From: Candidatus Sulfotelmatobacter sp.
GTDB lineage: Bacteria; Acidobacteriota; Terriglobia; Terriglobales; Acidobacteriaceae
DNA length: 8,961 nucleotides
Assembly (NCBI GenBank): GCA_030044775.1
Contig: JASICF010000063.1
Span: 1 to 8,961 of the forward strand
Direction: 5' to 3'
Every line of letters starts with the position of its first letter. The first letter of the stretch is position 1. Positions 6,659 through 8,961 of this stretch are shown here, piece after piece. Position numbers and translations under genes: made by a program. A model generated the notes under the pieces. It had not been told where the DNA came from and did no database searches. It saw only the letters and a list, made by a program, of their open reading frames with translations.

Positions 6659-7102
6659 ATGACTCACCGCATCCGGCCTTGTTTCCCGGTATTCCTCGCC
6701 ATCGGCGTTAGCTTTGCCTCCGTGTCACCTCCGTCCCCGCAGCTCCGCCAACTGAACTTCCGCGACCGCGAACGCCAGATTTGGATGGTGCCAGCCCGTG
6801 CCGCCGAATACAGTCAAGTCCCGCACGAAAGCGGACGTCCCCGCTGCTCCGGCGTCGCGGAGCCGCAGGCCTTGACCACGCCTGATCCTTTTCTGACGGC
6901 TCTCGGCCAGGAACTGAAAGTTAAGGTCAACTTCATCATCGGCACTGACGGCCGGGTACACAGCCCACTTATTCTGCAGAGTGGCGGCCGGCTCGCTGAC
7001 CGCGATGTTCTCAGAACCGTACGGATCTGGCGCTATCGCCCGGCCACTTGCAACGGAGTTCCCACAGAGGCCGAAGGCAATGTGGAGTTTTACCGCCCTT
7101 GA
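6659..7102 (+). CDS. Small secreted TonB C-terminal-domain protein
   Basis: Read from ATG 6659 the product has 147 residues. Its N-terminus looks like a signal peptide (MTHRIR, then FPVFLAIGVSFA, 9-20). A TTG at 6632 would add nine residues (MPDCFELYS) and weaken the signal, so ATG is preferred; no good Shine-Dalgarno helps. Residues about 86-147 match the TonB_C fold: VNFIIGTDGRVHSPLIL, a helix ending VRIWRYRPAT, then NGVPTEAEGNVEFYRP. In classical TonB this domain contacts outer-membrane receptors and is tethered to the inner membrane through a Pro-rich arm. Here there is no arm, and any membrane anchor would have to be the uncleaved signal. Such short TonB-C proteins are frequent in Acidobacteriota and usually annotated 'energy transducer TonB', but a TonB function is unproven. 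Cys63 and Cys131 could form a disulfide. No exbB, exbD or receptor gene is nearby. Confidence 0.75.
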   Translation: MTHRIRPCFPVFLAIGVSFASVSPPSPQLRQLNFRDRERQIWMVPARAAEYSQVPHESGRPRCSGVAEPQALTTPDPFLTALGQELKVKVNFIIGTDGRVHSPLILQSGGRLADRDVLRTVRIWRYRPATCNGVPTEAEGNVEFYRP

Positions 7103-7125
7103 ATTTGCCCGCCGTGGTCTAAAAT
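7099..7125 (+). promoter_or_regulatory. Probable leaderless promoter of the zinc-ribbon gene
   Basis: TAAAAT (7120-7125; 5/6 match to the -10 consensus) ends only five bases before the ATG at 7131. A possible -35, TTGAAT (7099-7104), overlaps the stop codon of the preceding gene, with a short 15-base spacer. Transcription would begin at or next to the A of the ATG. No Shine-Dalgarno is present in the 28-base gap, which fits a leaderless message. Confidence 0.45.
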
Positions 7126-7130
7126 GATCC

Positions 7131-8267
7131 ATGAACGGAAAAGCCGGAATCGTGGACAAAAATAAAGACGAAAAAACCAGGGCGAACGATGCAGTGAAGT
7201 CCTCCGTAGCGGCGGCAAGCCCGGAAAGCGGCCTGCCGCAGATTGGGCCTTACAATCGAGCGCTCGGTGAAATCTATCAGCGTCTCTATCCTGAGATCCG
7301 CCGGCCCAAGCCCAATCAGGAAGCGATCGCTGCGGCGTTGCAAGCCATGCAGCGCCTTACCATGGAATCCGATGCGGAAGCCGCGGTGGAGCATTCTGTT
7401 GGCGGGGCAGTTCCGGCTACATCGGTTTGCGCCGCATGTGGGCATCGCAACCGCGAAGGCAACAAGTTCTGTGGGGGGTGTGGAATAAGCCTGGAAGCGC
7501 CAGACTCCTCGCGGCCCGCCAGGGAAGGCTCGCATCGCGCCACTCTGGCTCGGGTTGAACCTGAGCCTTCATCCGATATAGCCGCGAGTGCCGAGCCGTT
7601 CGCGACGGAAGTTCAACCAACTGATGTTCACCCGAACGAATTTCATGCCCCGCCGGAAATTGCCGCCGGCACTCACTACTATCACCACCACTACCATCAT
7701 CATTATTTTCAAGGGGAAGCTGAGGCTCCGGCAATGCCGCGCGGGGTTACTTCCGAGAGTGCGCGTGGAGCCGACCGCCTGCGCGCCGCCGCAGCCGCCA
7801 AGGGCGAGCACATGACGCGTAACGAGGCTGCGGTTCGCCGCCTGACGCAGGAGTGGATTTTGGCGTGCAATACGCGGCAACTCGAAGAACTGACTGAGCT
7901 CTACGCCGCCGACGCGGTGATCCTCCGATCCAACCTTCCGCCCATCCGGGGGGCGACGGCCGTGCGCGAGTTTCTTTTCTCGTCGCTGGAAGCCGGTCTT
8001 GGAGAAGTCGCTCTCGATCCCTTGCGCGTCGATGTCGTCGGCGACCTTGCTCACGAGGTCGGCCGCTACAGCGCATTGGTTCCGGGAACCGTCGGCAAGC
8101 GCCGCGAGGAACGCGGTAAGTACCTTTGGGTTTTTGCCAAGCAGGCGGATGGCGACTGGAAACTAATTGCCGAGTGCTGGTGCAGCGATCTCATGCTTAG
8201 CGGCGCCGAGTCCGATGTTCCAAAGGCCGTTCCCTTGCCGGCAAAGCCCGCGGCCCGAAAGGGCTGA
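7131..8267 (+). CDS. Zinc ribbon - His/Tyr tract - SnoaL/DUF4440-like protein
   Basis: This 378-residue, probably cytoplasmic protein (no signal peptide or membrane span) has an unusual domain order. Residues 36-80 look helical, with several conserved-looking aromatic and basic positions. A zinc ribbon follows: Cys100-x2-Cys103 and Cys114-x2-Cys117, ten residues apart (VCAACG, FCGGCG). A long acidic, Pro-rich linker contains a tract at 181-193 with seven His and four Tyr (YYHHHYHHHYF). Residues about 230-352 resemble the SnoaL/DUF4440 (NTF2-like) fold: a first helix (RRLTQEWILACNTR), LYAADAVILRSNLPPIRG, and a final strand WKLIAECWCSD. These folds act as small-molecule isomerases or hydrolases, or as ligand-binding and assembly domains; no catalytic set could be assigned. 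The ribbon and His tract suggest metal binding or protein contact. The start is ATG 7131. The stop lies 9 bp from that of the convergent HAD gene. Function is unknown. Confidence 0.82.
   Translation: MNGKAGIVDKNKDEKTRANDAVKSSVAAASPESGLPQIGPYNRALGEIYQRLYPEIRRPKPNQEAIAAALQAMQRLTMESDAEAAVEHSVGGAVPATSVCAACGHRNREGNKFCGGCGISLEAPDSSRPAREGSHRATLARVEPEPSSDIAASAEPFATEVQPTDVHPNEFHAPPEIAAGTHYYHHHYHHHYFQGEAEAPAMPRGVTSESARGADRLRAAAAAKGEHMTRNEAAVRRLTQEWILACNTRQLEELTELYAADAVILRSNLPPIRGATAVREFLFSSLEAGLGEVALDPLRVDVVGDLAHEVGRYSALVPGTVGKRREERGKYLWVFAKQADGDWKLIAECWCSDLMLSGAESDVPKAVPLPAKPAARKG
8251..8266. terminator. GAAA-loop hairpin at the convergent gene ends
   Basis: CGGCCC-GAAA-GGGCTG forms a six-pair stem (one G-T wobble) closed by a GNRA tetraloop and includes the first two bases of the zinc-ribbon gene's TGA. 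It reads as a hairpin on both strands, 11 bases from the convergent HAD stop codon. There is no T tract on the + strand side, so it is a candidate shared 3'-end or attenuating structure rather than a proven terminator. Confidence 0.35.
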
Positions 8268-8276
8268 AGAATCCGC

Positions 8277-8888
8277 TCAAACCGTGACGCCGAGATTTTC
8301 CAGTGCCTCGCGCAATTGCGCCGCACTCTGCATCTGGATCGTACGCATGCCTAACGCTTCGGCGCATTCCAGGTTCAGCGCGCGATCATCGATGAAGCAG
8401 CATTCCTGCGGATCGAACTGTGTGACCTCGATCGCCAGCTTGTAGATCCCGCTCTCCGGCTTTCGCAATCCCACAAAACATGAACTGACGAACAGTCGGA
8501 AAAGGTTACGCAATCCGAATTTCTCGATCCGGTAAAGATTGAGTTCACGCGATTCATTGTTGATCGTGCTCATGAAGTATTTGCCGTTCTCGGCAAGAGC
8601 TCGAGCAAAGGCAAGCGAATCGGCCTTGGGCTGAGACAGCGTGTACATGTAATCGCGGAAATCCTCGAGGCTGAAGCTCCGTTTGCGGTAGAACACGGTA
8701 CGCTTTAGATATTCGTCGAGCGAAATTTTGCCCCGTTCAAAGGATGAGACGACCATCTCGTGCCGCGAGTGAAACTCTTCCTGGTTCAGCCCGAAATGTT
8801 CCAGAGCAACTTTGCGCTCATTGTGGTCCCAAGCGTTTGTGAGCAGTACTCCTCCAACATCCCAAAAAAGAGCACGAATAGCGGCCAC
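8277..8888 (-). CDS. YihX-like HAD-superfamily hydrolase (subfamily IA)
   Basis: This 203-residue cytoplasmic HAD protein has a helical cap after motif I. Motif I is WDVGGVL with nucleophile Asp10; the usual second Asp is Gly12. Motif II is MSTINN (Ser107/Thr108), motif III is Lys143 in LRKPESGIY, and motif IV is the Asp pair 167-168 in CFIDDRALN. The length and the DxG form of motif I match the YihX/epoxide-hydrolase-N-terminal-like branch. E. coli YihX dephosphorylates glucose-1-phosphate, but the substrate here cannot be assigned. The start is GTG at 8888-8886. It is supported by AAGGA (8902-8898) nine bases upstream and by the frame beginning directly before the beta strand that carries motif I. 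The gene is convergent with the zinc-ribbon gene and shows no functional link to it. Confidence 0.88.
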   Translation of the reverse strand: MAAIRALFWDVGGVLLTNAWDHNERKVALEHFGLNQEEFHSRHEMVVSSFERGKISLDEYLKRTVFYRKRSFSLEDFRDYMYTLSQPKADSLAFARALAENGKYFMSTINNESRELNLYRIEKFGLRNLFRLFVSSCFVGLRKPESGIYKLAIEVTQFDPQECCFIDDRALNLECAEALGMRTIQMQSAAQLREALENLGVTV

Positions 8889-8922
8889 TGGATCCGATCC
8901 TTTCAGTTGTCTTCCAGATCTT

Positions 8923-8928
8923 ATTATC
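8923..8928 (-). promoter_or_regulatory. Candidate -10 box of the HAD gene
   Basis: On the - strand GATAAT (5/6 to consensus) lies 34 bases before the GTG start, giving an expected leader of about 28 bases that includes the AAGGA site. A convincing -35 was not found; GCGTTT (8951-8946, 17-base spacer) or CGTTTT (8950-8945, 16-base spacer) is the best available. Confidence 0.35.
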
Positions 8929-8961
8929 AGAATCTTCTGTGCGCAAAACGCCAGCGGACAA

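Noticed and set aside
7671..7709. His-rich stretch as an artificial affinity tag or vector sequence
   Set aside because: It is interrupted by Tyr codons, uses mixed His codons and lies mid-gene between native-looking domains, so it is a natural tract.
1..8961. CRISPR array, tRNA, rRNA, insertion sequence or phage/defence genes
   Set aside because: No regularly spaced repeats, cloverleaf-like or rRNA-like stretches, transposase motifs or terminal inverted repeats were seen on either strand.

Overview
The window looks like chromosomal DNA of a soil-type Acidobacteriota (Terriglobia/'Koribacter'-like). This is inferred from the moderately high GC, the mix of small secreted TonB-C and DUF5666-type proteins, and a compact egtB-egtD pair. 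No rRNA, tRNA, CRISPR array, insertion sequence or phage gene was seen. Eight genes were found: seven on the + strand and one on the - strand at the right edge. The first is cut by the window edge.

Left part (1-1399): the end of an OpuC/ProW-type ABC permease, followed with a 4-base ATGA overlap by its substrate-binding lipoprotein (OpuAC/ProX fold). The textbook substrates are quaternary amines such as glycine betaine, choline or carnitine. A stem-loop directly after the stop codon may end this unit.

Centre (1691-4123): a two-gene ergothioneine unit, egtB (iron-dependent sulfoxide synthase) and egtD (histidine trimethyltransferase), 36 bp apart. EgtD keeps every active-site residue I can place. 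EgtB keeps its three iron-binding histidines but lacks the Asp/Arg pair that mycobacterial EgtB uses for gamma-glutamylcysteine, so it probably uses free cysteine. That fits the absence of egtA and egtC here. Ergothioneine and hercynine are themselves betaines, and the known ergothioneine importer EgtUV belongs to the OpuC family. The permease/binding-protein pair next to egtBD may therefore move ergothioneine or a related histidine betaine rather than an osmolyte. This is the most interesting hypothesis in the window.

Right part (4244-8961): a run of unrelated single genes. They are a secreted protein with three DUF5666-like beta modules, a Tat-exported calcineurin-like metallophosphoesterase, and a small secreted stand-alone TonB C-terminal-domain protein. 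Next comes a cytoplasmic protein joining a zinc ribbon, a His/Tyr tract and a SnoaL/DUF4440 domain, probably read from a leaderless promoter. A convergent YihX-like HAD hydrolase ends the window, its stop codon 9 bp from that of the zinc-ribbon gene.
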